Below the pieces are notes generated by a model that was not told the DNA's origin, did not search any database, and saw only the letters and a list, made by a program, of their open reading frames with translations. DNA of 64,000 nt from Torymus aiolomorphi (Eukaryota > Arthropoda > Insecta > Hymenoptera > Torymidae): NCBI GenBank assembly GCA_036365515.1, contig CM070875.1, forward strand, positions 95,357,128-95,421,127. Reading direction: 5' to 3'. Positions within the stretch are counted from its first letter, which is position 1; every line of letters starts with the position of its first letter. The position numbers were made by a program, and so were the translations under genes. This document shows, one piece after another, positions 46,092-59,685 of the stretch.

Positions 46092-48083
46092 TTATTTTTT
46101 ATTTGCGTCTTTTAGATTTTTTATTTTTATACCTATTTTACTACCTTTGTTTTTCTGCTTCATTGTTCTTAATTCAGTAAGCGGACGATCAGCATTCTTT
46201 GCTGTCAAACAATGTACTTTATCATCACATGTTTTTTTAACCCATATATGAGTTTTTTGAATTCCAGGATACTTTGGAGTTGTAAGCCAATCAATATTTT
46301 TTTCTTTTCTGAATTGTTCTATTTCAACATCTCGTAAATGTATTATTTTTAATAGCATCAGTATATTTTTGAACATGTATTGCAAAATCATTTGCGTTTT
46401 GAACAGCTTCTTCAAGGGGCCCTCGAAGATTATGCGAAGTAGCATAATGCTTTATAAGTCTACCCACACCATCTACAGCTCCCTTGTCGTGCCCAGTAGC
46501 AGAGAACAACCATTTTATATCATACGGTGCTCGTTTTAATTCATTTAATTGAAAGCGATTTTTAAAGTGACTAGCGGCGCCGTCGGATACGATGGTAATT
46601 TTTTTAATTGAATCACAACAATTTTCTTTCAAGAATTTTATAATTTTTTGTACTGCTAGCAAAGCATACGCTGAATCATGTTTTCGGTCATTACTTGGGA
46701 CTGCGAAACTTTGTGTGAATCCCCTTGATAAGACACTGCTGTGAAAATAGAAATTTGTTCATTAACCCAATGATTTCCTTGAACAGTTTTATTATGAATC
46801 ACAGCCCAGTTTTCAGCGAAGTCTATTTGAAGAACTAAATGATGTGGGTCTTTTTTAGCATTTTCTCTTTCTGCTTTTATAGCTTTGCGTTGTATATTTT
46901 TGCATACATGTGAGTACTAACCTTCATTGTCCAAACCGAAAGTTCATCTTTAAAAGCAGAAATTGACAGTGCTTTTTAATCAAGTTTCCATTATCCCACA
47001 AAGCATATGTAATTTCTTCTGTGCCTTCTATATCTTGGAGTTTTAAAACATGAATAGTAATTCCGTTACTGCCTGGACAAATTTTACAATCTTGTAAATA
47101 GCATAAATCAGGTGGCTCAGAACACATTGTTGCATTTATTATTTGTGACCGAATTTCATCCAACTCGGTAACGTTACTCCCTCTGAAATTAATTAAGCTC
47201 GTAAGAAATAAATTATAATTTGCGCAATAGATACAGAGACAAACTTCTTTGATGGGGGAAAGTAAGACATATTTTGGTCGCAAACTATAAAAATTCGATT
47301 TACGAATTCTCAATTCGGGATAATCATTTTTAAATGCTTTATACGTTGCTTTCAGACTTCGAGTAAGAAAACGCTTAACTTTCTTCTCTTTCTTATCATT
47401 TATTTTAACGATAATAACGTCACTCTTATTAGGACTCTGTCTTGAACAATTAAAATCGTCATTTATATAATATTCCATAACAATTTTTTCGGTCCTTTCA
47501 TCAATTGGATGGCCTGTGTATGCTCCTGGTTCGGAATAAACTCCCTTTTCTTGTGCAAGATTTTTCGCTCTTTCTATCATGTACATTGTTATGTCTGGAA
47601 ATAAGGATGAAATTTCATTTTTCGTTAAGGATGAGAGTAGCAAAGTCAGAATTTTTATTTTTTCTGATACCGTAGAACACTTTTGCAAGGCTAAACCAAG
47701 ATTTTGTATCCATTCTGTACAATGGCATACAGTTGATTCGTTTGCTGTTATAGAAACGTCATAAACATTGTTCAACTTCACATCAAGGGTATATTAGACA
47801 ATGTTGAAAGTATATTTTTTTTCTTCTTTTTTACGTAATTTTCAAGTGATTTTTCACGTATACGATTTTTTCTCTTAAGAGGCGATACAGAACCTAACAA
47901 AGATGTACTTATTTCATTATTAAATTCTTCGATGCGTTCTCGAGTACTTGGTAAAAAATCTTCATCTCTATCAACTACGTTGTCGGTAACTTCATCATCC
48001 GCTATAAATTCATTGTCAGTGCTACTCACCAATTTTAAAGCACGATTGTAACAATGTTGACACAGATATGTCCCACATAGCAT
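46092..48083 (-). pseudogene. Transposase-like protein of the same unassigned family as 32110-33934; several breaks
   Basis: In order on the minus strand: CxxC finger (YLCQHCYNRA, about 48070), a frame change at 47778-47781, a long block (47781-46924) with CIYCANYN and CYLQDCKICPG, a scrambled stretch 46920-46665 with the first Asp in LQIDFAENWAV, then TIVSDGAASHFKNRFQL and FSATGHDKGAVDGVGRLIKH (46662-46324), and a basic tail. Motif order matches the plus-strand copy, but sequence similarity is low, so these are different subfamilies. At least four frame changes. Its N-terminus (first codons here, MLCG) is not native: it comes from an element inserted at 48072, and the true upstream part lies at 56602-56763. 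Confidence 0.65.
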
Positions 48084-48289
48084 GAAAGCTTCCCAGTGAA
48101 AGATTCAAGAAATATTCCAATGGAAGCTTTCATCAACCTTTTTAAAAGATAATTGAAACTTTCAGATAGATTCCATTGTAAGGTTTCTTGTAAGCTTCCC
48201 GGAAGGTTAAAGCAATATTACAATCAAGATTGCTAAATGTCCTTTCGACGAATATTACATGAAAGCTTCTAGAAAGCTTACGGGAATCT

Positions 48290-50715
48290 TACGTGAAATA
48301 TTCCAAGAATCAATACAGGAATCATTCACGAAAGGAAACAGCAATATTACAGTAAGCTTTTAGAAACATTACACTGTTATCTTTTTTGAAAGCTTACGCT
48401 AAGATTACCAAAGAGATTCCCAAATCCTTGCAGGGATCAATACAGGAATCTTTCACGAAAGGAAAATGCAATATTACAGTAAGCTTTTGGGAATATTACA
48501 CTGTTATCTTTGTTGAAAGCTAACGCTAAGATTGAAAAAGAGCTTCCCAAATCCTTGCAGGGATCAATACAGGAATCTTTCAAAAAAGGAAACAGCAATA
48601 TTACAGTAAGCTTTTGGGAAGATTATACTGTTATCTTAGTTGAAAGCTTACGCTAAGATTGCAGAAAATATTACCAAATCCTTGCAGGGATCAATACAGG
48701 AATCTTTCACGAAAGGAAACTACAATATTACAGTAAGCTTTCGGGAAGATTAGACTGTTACCTTTGTTGAAAGCTTACTGTAAGTTTGCAAAAGAGATTC
48801 CCAAATGCTTGCAGGGATCAATACAGGAATCGTTCACAAAAGGAAACAGCGATATTACGGTAAGTTTTTAAAAAGATTACACTGTTATCTTTTTTTAAAA
48901 ACTTACGCTAAGATTACCAAAGAGATTCTCAAATCCTTGCAGGGATCAATACAGGAATCTTCACGAAAGGAAACAGCAATATTACGGTAAACTTTTAGAA
49001 AGATTACACTGTTATCTTTTTTGAAAGCTTACGCTAAGATTACCAAAGAGATTCCCAAATCCTTGCAGGGATCAATACAGGAATCTTTCACGAAAGGAAA
49101 ATGCAATATTACAGTAAGCTTTTGGAAATATTACACTGTTATCTTTGTTGAAAGCTAACGCTAAGATTGAAAAAGAGCTTCCCAAATCCTTGCAGGGATC
49201 AATACAGGAATCTTTCAAAAAAAGAAACAGCAATATTACAGTAAGCTTTTGGGAAGATTATATGTTATCTTTGTTGAAAGCTTACGCTAAGATTGCAGAA
49301 AAGATTACCAAATCCTTGCAGGGATTAATACAGGCATCTTTCACGAAAGGAAACTACAATATTACAGCAAGCTTTTCGGAAGATTAGACTGTTACCTTTG
49401 TTGAAAGCTTACTGTAAGTTTGCAAAAGAGATTCCCAAATGCTTGCAGGGATCAATACAGGAATCGTTCACAAAAGGAAACAGCGATATTACGGTAAGTT
49501 TTTAAAAAGATTACACTGTTATCTTTTTTGAAAGCTTACGCTAAGATTACCAAAGAGATTCCCAAATCCTTGCAGGGATCAATACAGGAATCTTCACGAA
49601 AGGAAACAGCAATATTACGGTAAACTTTTAGAAAGATTACACTGTTATCTTTTTTGAAAGCTTACGCTAAGATTACCAAAGAGATTCCCAAATCCTTGCA
49701 GGGATCAATACAGGAATCTTTCACGAAAGGAAAATGCAATATTACAGTAAGCTTTTGGAAATATTACACTGTTATCTTTGTTGAAAGCTAACGCTAAGAT
49801 TGAAAAAGAGCTTCCCAAATCCTTGCAGGGACGAATACAGGAATCTTTCAAAAAAGGAAACAGCAATATTACAGTAAGCTTTTGGGAAGATTATATGTTA
49901 TCTTTGTTGAAAGCTTACGCTAAGATTGCAGAAAAGATTACCAAATCCTTGCAGGGATTAATACAGGCATCTTTCACGAAAGGAAACTACAATATTACAG
50001 CAAGCTTTTCGGAAGATTAGACTGTTACCTTTGTTGAAAGCTTACTGTAAGATTGCAAAAGAGATTCCCAAATGCTTGCAGAGATCAATACAGGAATCGT
50101 TCACAAAAGGAAACAGCAATATTACGGTAAGCTTTTAGAAATATTACACTGTTATCTTTTTTGAAAGCTTACGCTAAGATTACCAAAGAGATTCCCAAAT
50201 CCTTGCAGAGATCAATACAGGAATCTTTCACGAAAGGAAAAGGAAATATTACAGTATGCTTTTGGGAATATTACTCTGTCAGCTTTGTTGAAAGCTTACG
50301 CTAAGATTGAAAAAGAGCTTCCCAAATCGTTGCAGGGATCAATACAGGAATCTTTCAAAAAAGGAAACAGCAATATTACAGTAAGCTTTTGGGAAGATTA
50401 TACTGTTATCTTTGTTGAAAGCTTACGCTAAGATTGCAGAAAAGATTACCAAATTCTTGCAGGGATTGATACAGGAATCTTTCACGAAATGAAACTACAA
50501 TATTACAGTAAGCTTTTGGGAAGATTAGACTGTTACCTTTGTTGAAAGCTTACTGTAAGTTTGCAAAAGAGATTCGCAAATCCTTGCAGGTATCAATACA
50601 GGAATCGTTCACAAAAGGAAACAACAATATTACGGTAAACTTTCGGGAAGATTACACTGTTATCTTTCTTGAAAGTTTAAGCTAAGATTACCAAAGAGAT
50701 TCCCAAATACTTGCA
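48290..50715. repeat. ~127-bp tandem repeat with a 633-bp higher-order period
   Basis: Each monomer has CTTGCAGGGATCAATACAGG, CAATATTACAGTAAGC, a TTACACTGTTATCTTT block and GAAAGCTTACGCTAAGATT. Variant monomers recur every fifth unit: the GATCAATACAGGAATCGTTC variant occurs near 48815, 49447 and 50080. Two 80-codon open frames (49145 and 49778) are period copies, not genes. Confidence 0.88.
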
Positions 50716-53700
50716 GGAAAAATTCCACTAAACATAAATAGAACCTTTCATGAAAGATTGCAATAAGCATGAATGCAATATTATCGAAAAATAATGCGAA
50801 AAACTTAATGGAAGGTTCCCATGAAACATTCCAGTAGCGTTAACTTCCAATGCTCCACAAAAGCTTCCCGTAAGTTTAAGCGAACCAACCGAAAAAATTC
50901 CAACTATGCGATTCCGTAACATTCCATGAAAGTTTTTGAAAGGTTGCCAACATCGACCATGAACCATTCTAAGAATCGATACTGGAATTTTTCATGAAAG
51001 ATAACTAGAAAGGTTAAAGTAAGCTTACTGAAAGATTGAACTGGTACATTTCTTGCAAATCTTCCGAAAAACTTTTGAAAAAGATTGATGAATACTTTCA
51101 GGAAAGATTGCACTAAACATAAATGGAACCTTTCATGAAAGATTGCAATAAGCATGAATGCAACATTACCGAAAAATAATGCGAAAAACTTAATGGAAGG
51201 TTCCCACGAAACATTCCAGTAGCATTACCTAGCAATGTTCTACGAAAGCTTCTGGTACATCTTCGGAAACCAACCAAAAAATTCCAACTATGAGATCCCG
51301 TAACATTCCATTAATGTTTTTGAAAGCTTGCTGACACCCACGATGAAAAATTCTAAGAATCGATACTGAAATCTTTCTGCACATAGCATGAAAGCTTCCC
51401 AGTGAAAGATTCAAGAAATATTCCAATGGAAGCTTTCCTCAACCTTTCTAAAAGATAACTGAAACTTTCAGATAGATTTCATTGTAAGCTTTCTTGTAAG
51501 CTTCCCGGAATGTTAAAGCAATATTACAATCAAGATTGCCAAATGTCCTTTCGACGAATATTACACGTAAGCTTCTGGAAAGCCTACGGGAATCTTACGT
51601 GAGATATTTCAGGAATCAATTCAGGAATCTTTCACGAAAGGAAACAGCAATATTACAGTAAGTTTTTAGAAAGGTTACACTGTTATCTTTGCTGAAAGCT
51701 TACGCTAATATTGCAAAAGAGATTCCCAAGACCTTGCAGGGATCAATCCAGGAATCCTTCACGAAAGGAAACAATATTACGGCAAGCTTTTGGGAAGATT
51801 ACACCGTTATCTTTGTTGAAAGCTTACGCTAAGATTGCAAAGGAGATTCCCAAATCCTTGCAGTAAAGATTCCACTGAACATAAATAGAACCTTTCATGA
51901 AAGGTGTCAGTAAGCATGAATGAAAGATTACCGAAAAATAATGCAAAGAGCTTAAAGGAAGGTTCCGGCAAAACTTACCAGTAGCGTTACCTTGCAATGC
52001 TCCACGAAAGCTTCCCGTAAGTTTTCGGAAACCAACCTAAAAAATTCCAGCTATGCGATTCCGTAACATGCCATGAAAGTTTTTGAACGATTACCGACAT
52101 CCACCATGAAACATTCTAAGAATCGATACTGGAGTCTTCCATGAAAGATAACTAGAAAGATTACAGTAAGCTTACTGAAAGATTGAACAGGAACATTTCT
52201 TGCAAATCTTCCGAAAAACTTTTGAGAAAGATTGATGAATGCGTTCCGGGAACATTCGACTAAACAAAAATGGAACTTCTCATAAAAGATTGCAGTAAGC
52301 ATGAACAAAAGATTACCGAAAAATAATGCGTAAAGCCAGTAGCGTTACGTTGCAATGTTCCACGAAAGCTTCCCGTAAGATTCGCAAAAACAACCAAATG
52401 ATTCTAACTATTCACCAGAGTAACATTACACGAAAGCTTTTGAAAAGCTGACAGAATCTTTCATGAAACATTCTAATAATTGATACTGGAATCTTTCATG
52501 AAAGAGAACTATAAAGGTTACAGTAAGCTTTCTGAAAGATTAAACTGGAACATTGATTTCAAATTTTCCAAAAACCTTTTGAAAAAGATTTATAAATACT
52601 TTCAGGGAAGATTCCATTATACCTAAATGAAATCTGCCATGAAAGATTGCAGTGAGCATGAATAAAAGATTATCGATAAATAATGTGTAAAGCTTAATGG
52701 AAGGTTCCCACGGAACTTTCCAGTAGCGTTACCTTGCAATGTTACACGGAAGCTTCGCGTAAGTTTAACGGAATCAACAAAAAAGATTCGAACTATAAGA
52801 CTCGACCATATACAATGAAAGCTTTTGAAAGGGTTCCGGAACCTTACATGAAACATTCTCAGAATTGATACTGGAATCTTTCATGAAAGATAAATAGAAA
52901 GGTTACAGTAAGCTTACTGAAAGATTCAACTGGAAAATTGATTAAAAATCTTCCAAAAGCCTTTTGAAAGAGATTACTGAATACTTTCAGGGAAGATTCT
53001 ACTAAACATCAATAAAATCTTGCATGAAAGATTGCAGTTAGCATGATTACCGACAAATAATAGAAAAGCCTAATGGAAGGTTCCGGCGAAACTCCCCAGT
53101 CGCGTTGCCTTGCAATGTTCATGAAAGCTTCCCGTAAGTTTTGTGGAACTAGACAAAAAAATTCCAAATGTGCGATTCAGTAACATGCCATGAAAGCTTT
53201 TGAAAGGTTTCCAGAATCTTCCATGAAACATTCTAATAACAGATACTTGAATTTTTCATGGAAGATAACTAGAAAGGTAACAGTAAGCTTACTGAAAGAT
53301 AAACTGGAACATAAATTGCAAATCTTCTGAAAAATTTTTGAGAAAGATTCATGAATACTGGAATCTATCATGAAAGGTAACCAGAAGGGTTACAGTAAGC
53401 TTAGTGAAAGATCGAACTATAACATTCATTGCAAATCTTCCGAAAAACTTTTAAAAAAGATTTATGAATACCCCCAGGGAAGATTCTACTCAACATAAAT
53501 AGAACCTTTCATAAAAGATTGCAGTGACAATAAGTCAAAGATTACTGGAACCGTAACATATTCTGGTAAGGTTCCGCGAAAGCTTGCCGTAAGTTCAATA
53601 GAATAACAAAAAATTCCACCTATGCAACTGAGCAACATTTCGTGAAAGCTTTAGAAAGATTTCGGGAACCCTTAATAAAATATTCCAAAAATGAATGCTT
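50715..53700. repeat. ~370-385-bp tandem repeat, interrupted by a second left end
   Basis: Units carry CTAAACATAAATAGAACC, GCAATGTTCCACGAAAGC, CATTCTAAGAATCGATACTGG and GAAAAACTTTTGA. Starts are visible near 50722, 51105, 51867, 52250, 52612, 52990 and 53476. At 51378-51860 a copy of the left terminus plus a few ~127-bp monomers is interposed. Confidence 0.78.
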
Positions 53701-55845
53701 TAAGGAGATGTTGGATACCGACATCATCTTCCAACGAGTATACTTTATCAAAATTATAATAGAATGGCTATAAAATAATTCTATGTATAGTATTTAAATA
53801 TAAGGAGGGCGTTAAAATTGTGGTTTTCCAAAAAACTGTTTAAAAACTTTTTAATTAAAAATAATTTTAATGTTGATAAGTAGGAATCTGCATTTTTGTC
53901 ATTTTGATCCAATTTTTCAACAATTGTCTCTCATAATAGTACTCTCATAAGAATTGCCAAATGAATTCTGAGTATTGTATTTGCATAAAAGGAAGACGTG
54001 TTTTTCCAAATGAATGTTTAAAATTAATAATTAAAGTTAATATTTTCTTTGTTTAGAAATAGTACAGTTTGATACTAACGCGTGCACCTTATCGCTTGTG
54101 TATCGAACAGTATCTTTTGACACGATGTGTACAAAGCTTGATTTAGCGTATGCTTTTTCATTCAAAAAACAAGCGTGCGCGAAATCGCGCTTTGCGCCCG
54201 GAGAGTCAAAATAATACAGATAAATTTCGATGCTAGTGCGTCAAAGTGATTTTATCCTAGTGTAGACGTTTGCACCTGAGCGAAGCTAGGGTGAAAAGGT
54301 CACACAAGGTTAAAATCAGCTTCTCGCTCGCGTATCGAACCGTATTTTTGTATACGACGTGTACAAAGCTTGATTTAGCATATGCTTTTTTATTTGAGCG
54401 TGTGCGAAGTCGAGCTTTGCGCACGGAGTATTAAAATATATTCAGTATACGAATTTTATTTCTCCCTATTGACACTATATTTATTTCTCAAAGAGAAAGC
54501 GTTGTAATAGTGAAAATTTTCAAAACAGAGATTTTGATGAATTTCGATGTTTTTGAGCTTTCTGAGTCAGAATAATAGGTTTTAAAAAAATGTATGTATG
54601 TATGAATTTATGAAACGAAATTTTGTCCCCGGCATAACTCTTGAACGGATAGACGTAATGAGCTGAACTTTTGCATGCATCTTACGTATGTCTTAACTCA
54701 GAACTGATTAAATTTTGGAGTCAAATGAATGACAATAAGGTCTTATTTTGATAAAATAACAATTTTGCCAAAATTTTTTGTTTCAGAAATAATTTTCTTT
54801 TTAATTGGTTCTTCAGGTATAGAAAATGGATACCGATATTCTTAAAGTACAGTTAATTTCATTATAAATTATGTATTTATAACTACTCACGAGTTATTTT
54901 GGTCTTAAAAATGTGATTTGAAAAAGTAACAACTTTTTCTAAATACATAATAGTTATATGAATTGTAAATAACTTTTTCGCCATTTCATCTTCAAGATGC
55001 ATCTAATATAAACACATATTCTTGCAATATGTTTAATCCCCTCTCTTTTCATCTCTTTTGAGACTATTTTGAAGTTATTTTTTAGTTGAAAATATAGATT
55101 TGAAGATTTCATCAACTTAGAACAAAATTATGCTTTTTTAATGAATTGAAAAATTTCTTTATCCATTTATATTAAACATATAGAATATAAGCAAATATAA
55201 ATAAAGTAAATTTGATAATATTTTAATACATTTATAATTGATTTTATAATGTTTTAATTGAAACTTGATTTTATAATACCGTTTTAACTTTGAGGCCATG
55301 TTCAACTCAAACGTAGATCCCTAGCTTATCGGCACCAAAATTTTATTTTTTTTATTACATCTAAACACAAACTTTAGGAAAAAGCGTTGAATTTCCGTAA
55401 AAGAGCGCTTTTCTCTGAAATTTTTGTTTAAATACGATAAAAAAAATAAAACTTAGGTGCCGGTAAGGTAGGTATCGTTTCGGTATTTTACATGGCCATT
55501 TTAAAGCCATTAATATTTTAGATGAATATAATCGAAATAATAACATGTATGTTAGGTATGTATGTATGATATTATTTAATAGCAATTGAATAATCGTAGA
55601 TAGTGCACCTTATTTGGATGAAAATGTTCCAACTCCTTCAAGCGAGTGATAGCGTAACGGATAGCATGCGTGCGTAGTAACCCAAGGGTTGTAGGTTCGA
55701 TTCCCAGTTAGGTCAAAACATTTTATGTAAAATTTTTTCTGCGATGAAAAAATTGCGATTAATATAGTAATAAAATTCTAAATAATATGCGAGAATTGTA
55801 ATAGTTATACTTTAGAGTATTGTATGTAATATGTATGGCTTTAAG
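53701..55845. other. Unique interior of the satellite element
   Basis: No coding region. About 54085-54180 and 54320-54415 are direct repeats (GTGTACAAAGCTTGATTTAGC) with CG-rich edges. A tRNA-like segment lies at 55643-55716. Confidence 0.5.
55643..55716 (+). ncRNA. tRNA-like segment with A and B boxes
   Basis: TAGCGTAACGG at 55650-55660 is A-box-like and GGTTCGATTCC at 55694-55704 is a perfect B box, 33 bp apart. The acceptor stem does not close. Likely a tRNA-derived SINE head within the satellite element. Confidence 0.5.
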
Positions 55846-56599
55846 TTCCAAAGTAATCTTTCAAGAACTTGAAAAAAGGTTCGTGAAAGGTTTCTTGAAA
55901 GATTTACTAGAATGTTTCGTAGAATCTTTCTGAAAGATTGACAAATCTTTCACAAAGCTTCCAGTAGTTACTCTTTTAAAAACTTGATGAAAGGTCCTGG
56001 AAAGTTTTCCGGAAATATTAATAGATTTTTTTTAAAGCTTTTGCCAGTAAATTGGGCAGAATTTTAAGCTTACAGGAATCTTTTATGTAAGCTTTCTGAA
56101 AGATTTCAATAAATCTATCAAAAACCTTACAAGGATCTTTACAGCTACCTTACTAAAGTCTTATTGGAAGATTTCCTGTAAACTTACCGTATCCTTTCGA
56201 GAAAGAATTGGGCGAAATTTTAAGCTTACAGGAATCTTTCATGTAAGCTTTCTGAAAGATTTCAATAAATCTATCAAAAACCTTACAAGGATCTTTACAG
56301 CTACCTTACTAAAGTCTTGCTGAAAGATTGTCTGTAAACTTACCGTATACTTTCAAGAAAGCTTCCATAAAGATTGACAAATCTTTCACAAAGCTACCAG
56401 TTACTCTTTTAAAAGTTTGATGAAAGATCCCGGAAAGCTTTCTGGGAAGATTAATAGAATCTTTCCTGAAAGCTTTTTGTGAGAAAAAAGGGCGGACATT
56501 TTGAGCTTTCAGGAATCTTCCATGTAAGCTTCCTGTAAGATTCCGAATCTTTCTTGGAAGCTTTCATAAAACTTCCAGGAAGCTTTCATGCTATGTGGG
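55846..56599. repeat. Right-hand repeat array of the satellite element
   Basis: Rich in CTTTC/GAAAG blocks. A ~165-bp segment starting TTTTAAGCTTACAGGAATC occurs twice (about 56052 and 56217). It ends in the terminal inverted repeat. Confidence 0.75.
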
Positions 56600-56601
56600 G
56601 T

Positions 56602-56763
56602 AGATGGTGTCAAAGGTAAATTAGGATAGAAGTGTTTCAATGGATGAGCAAGATCCTCAAGTTGTTTGAAACGTACGGAACTAGATTTGTAACAGATTTT
56701 TTTGTGCTTGTGTAAAAAGTCTGCACATTTGATTCTCTCCGTTGAGTAATATTGAGACATCAT
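56602..56763 (-). pseudogene. Detached N-terminal part of the 46092-48083 transposase
   Basis: From ATG at 56763 the frame reads MMSQYYSTERIKCADF, then VRFKQLEDLAHPLKHF and PNLPLTPST, where the satellite element begins. The frame continues on the far side of the element at YLCQHCYNRA (about 48068) if the 2-bp duplication is counted once. The C (KC, IC) and HKHKK residues suggest a finger together with the CxxC. Confidence 0.6.
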
Positions 56764-56891
56764 AGTTGAGTTGATAAGGTGTAAATATGTAATAATTTTC
56801 CAAAAGATGATGGTTTTAAATAAGACGAGATGTATGATATATAGCAGAAACCGAACTTCTCTTTATAAATGTTAAGTCAAAACATATCCAT

Positions 56892-58262
56892 CTACCGGAC
56901 AAATGTACTAGTACATAAACTCATACAAGTAGGTGCACCTACATGTATATCTTGTAAGTTGAGATCCTGATTTGTTAGAAATATCATATCCGAAAACGTT
57001 CGAACGAAGTTCTTCCACATTCGAAAACCGTAAATATCAAGCGGTTGAAGTTCACTTGTTGTTCTTTGTGGAATTTGTAGAATCGTTAAGGTTTTATGTT
57101 CCGGTTTTACTTTATAAATTATATCTAGGCAGTGACCTCTCCATGAATCAAGCAATAGGGTACTTGTTATGGTAGTTGATGGAAAATATACATCTTGCGC
57201 CCAAGTTTCAACATGTTCTTTAGTCAATTTACCTGATTTCGATGCCATTACATAAACATTTTCTGCTGCAAATAAATTTTTTCTGACTACAGTTCCAAAC
57301 TCTCCCTTTGGTTCTTGCATGACTAAAAAGAAGGGTGATAGAAGTTTTCCTTCAGCAGATACAGTAGGTTGGATAGTATAAGAATGAGTTGTCGAATGCA
57401 CTGATTGCACTATACTCTCTACACTTTTATCTCCTCTAAAATTGAGGGTTCGACCACTGTGTATTTCGTAATTAAAACCACTTTGGTCGGAGTTATAAAC
57501 ACGTTTTGCATCATATTTTGTGATGGCATTTTTTACTCTATAGCGAAATTCCTGTTTTTGTGCTGACCATTCTTCTGAATCATCTATAGATTTTTTAGTA
57601 ATAATTTTTGTTATTTTTCGAGAAACGATATTAAATCGCCGTTTAAATTCATTTAACCAGTGTCTAGAAGCTTTAAATTCATTGAAGTTTAACTCTAATG
57701 CTTTTTCTTTTGCCATACGTCTTACATCAATGTCATGAATGGGTATTCTATTCGATCTGGCTACGCTAAATTTTTGTAAACAATATTCCTCAATTTTTTT
57801 CAATTTATCGATCCTACTTCCTCCTGTTGCCACTTGATCTCTCCATCTATACAGCTGACGTGCTGTTTTTAATTTTTTGAATCGATTTTGGACTGTTTCA
57901 AATTTTAACTTGTTTTTACTACTTAACCAATACTCCACAGCTTGCTTTTTGTAGTCAAAATTAATACTCTCTGATTCGGTCCTACATTGATTTTCAGTTT
58001 CGGGTGTTATCATATCTTCTACATCGATATCTTCATGTAAATCATCTGCAGGTATGTCATCGTAAGGTTCGTAGGTATCATCATAATATAGAAATTCTTC
58101 CGTTTCTTCGTAAATACTACGATCATTTATACTTGATATTATAATATTATACACTATATTAGCAACATTTCTTTCAGCGTCATTAACAGGTAATTTCTTT
58201 TCTTGATCTTGAAACATACTGTTTAAAATAAATAAAACATTCATCGCATTTACCAAATTCAT
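56892..58262 (-). pseudogene. pogo/Tc5-like transposase, C-terminus truncated
   Basis: 456 codons from ATG at 58262. An acidic N-terminus (about residues 1-100) is followed by a helix-turn-helix (KKQAVEYWLSS to RQLYRWRDQ), then a CENP-B/Tc5-type DNA-binding domain (FKASRHWLNEFKRRFNIVSR) and the DDE_1 catalytic region: first Asp in VYNSDQSGFNYE, second in LLLDSWRGHC, and QPLDIYGFRMWKNFVR. It ends soon after, at LNLQ plus about 17 unrelated residues, where the 35-kb relative continues for about 85 residues with a Cys/His tail. Could be exon-plus-intron rather than truncation. Otherwise undamaged, so it may have been active recently. Confidence 0.82.
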
Positions 58263-59685
58263 ATTTATGGAAAATATTTTCTTTCTTCTTTTAGATACGT
58301 TGAGTCGCAGTGTAAACCTGTAAAAGTTTTAGTTATTATAGCCTTTTTATAGCCATAACAGTATAGGAATGTACAATAGTATGAATGTACAGTAAGTGTA
58401 AAAAGTATTCAGACATCCAAAACTTTTGAGGAAAACATTTTACTAAATTCCTTTGTAAGTGCATGGGAATTCGTTATTGTTTGTCAATGTTTTGTCTACA
58501 AGATACACTATTTTATTAGCATTAAATAGTTGCTAAACGTTATTATTATAAATAAAGTACTACTTCTATTCACTCGTATGAATATTTTTTACACTTAACT
58601 TAACTGATTAAATCGTCAGTATGTCATATTTTATATATTAGAATAACAGTAATGTAACAGTAATTCTAAAAATTAAAATCAAAACATAATTTTTACTATC
58701 ATAAAATAATTCAATGCATGTATTAAGAGTAAAGTTTCACTATCAAAATATTTACAATTGGTACAATAAAGATTCTATAATAGATTTTTACTGAATTTGA
58801 CTTTCTTAACTTCGGCCACTTGTTCAAAATTTATTGTATATTTTGACGAGTTTTATATTTAAAAATGCTGCATTTTATTTAACTTATCAATATTATATCT
58901 ATTATATCCTTCTATTAGAAATATTTTGAATAATTATGTAGAAGAAAGAAATTTCAATTATATGGTTACTTACGACTATTATTATTGTTGTTATCATTCA
59001 ATTCAAATAGGATTTCGTACTCGTAAAATGTTTACTTGCCATTAAAAAATATGATGCAAGTACCTCCAGACACTTATATTTTCAATTAATACCCATAAAA
59101 TAATGTTGACATTGAATATTAATTTAACACGAGCGTAGAAAAACGTTCAGTAACGTATATTTGTTTTCGACTGACCGATGTTTCACTTATTTATGAATAA
59201 AAGAGGAGGAATCGGGAGATAAGCCATATCAATGCAAGTGTACGTAATCTTGTATATTGCGCAATAACCATGAATTGCTATAATTATCATTATATTAAAA
59301 ATTTTGTTCATATTAATTTATATTAATAAATCATAAATAAACTTTTCTTATTAAAACCTATCATAATTTCAACAAGCATGAAAATCTCTCCTAGCTGAAA
59401 TTATAAAATATGAAAGAAAATAAGAAAATACTTATAAAATGGAATAAATTGTCGAAAAATGTAAGAAATCATACGATACTGGATTTCGGACATATTTAAC
59501 AAGTTGTTAAAGTTTCTTACATTTTCTTTCAATTCCTAACGTTTTCTAAATATTTCCTTGTGTAGCATATTTTTATGAAATTATAAGGAAGTATTTGTTA
59601 GAAAAATCTGTAAGAATTAATTTGTTAGAAAAATCTGTAAGAATTTGTAAAAATTTAAACTTTTATACAGTAACTTACATTTTGT
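58263..59685. other. AT-rich spacer, no gene recognised
   Basis: Short open frames only. Close to the PLE palindrome, ACTGGATTTCGGAC at 59478-59491 has an inverted partner at 63518-63531. Confidence 0.35.

Larger units (their letters stand above)
48070..56601. mobile_element. 8.5-kb satellite-filled element with terminal inverted repeats
   Basis: The left end CCCACATAGCATGAAAGCTT (48072) is the exact complement of the right end AAGCTTTCATGCTATGTGGG (ending 56599). GT flanks both ends (48070-48071 and 56600-56601), a 2-bp candidate target duplication; with one copy removed, the interrupted transposase frame reads through. Inside are two kinds of tandem repeat, a second copy of the left end (about 51378), a unique 2.1-kb part and a short right-hand array. 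No transposase is present, so it is non-autonomous. Almost every internal repeat contains GAAAG(A/C)TT or AAGCTTTC. Confidence 0.8.

Noticed and set aside
49145..50020. Two near-identical 80-codon ORFs
   Set aside because: They are 633 bp apart, exactly one higher-order period of the satellite; coding is incidental.
48290..53700. CRISPR-like array
   Set aside because: Units of 127 and 380 bp are contiguous with no unique spacers and no cas genes; the setting is eukaryotic. It is satellite DNA.
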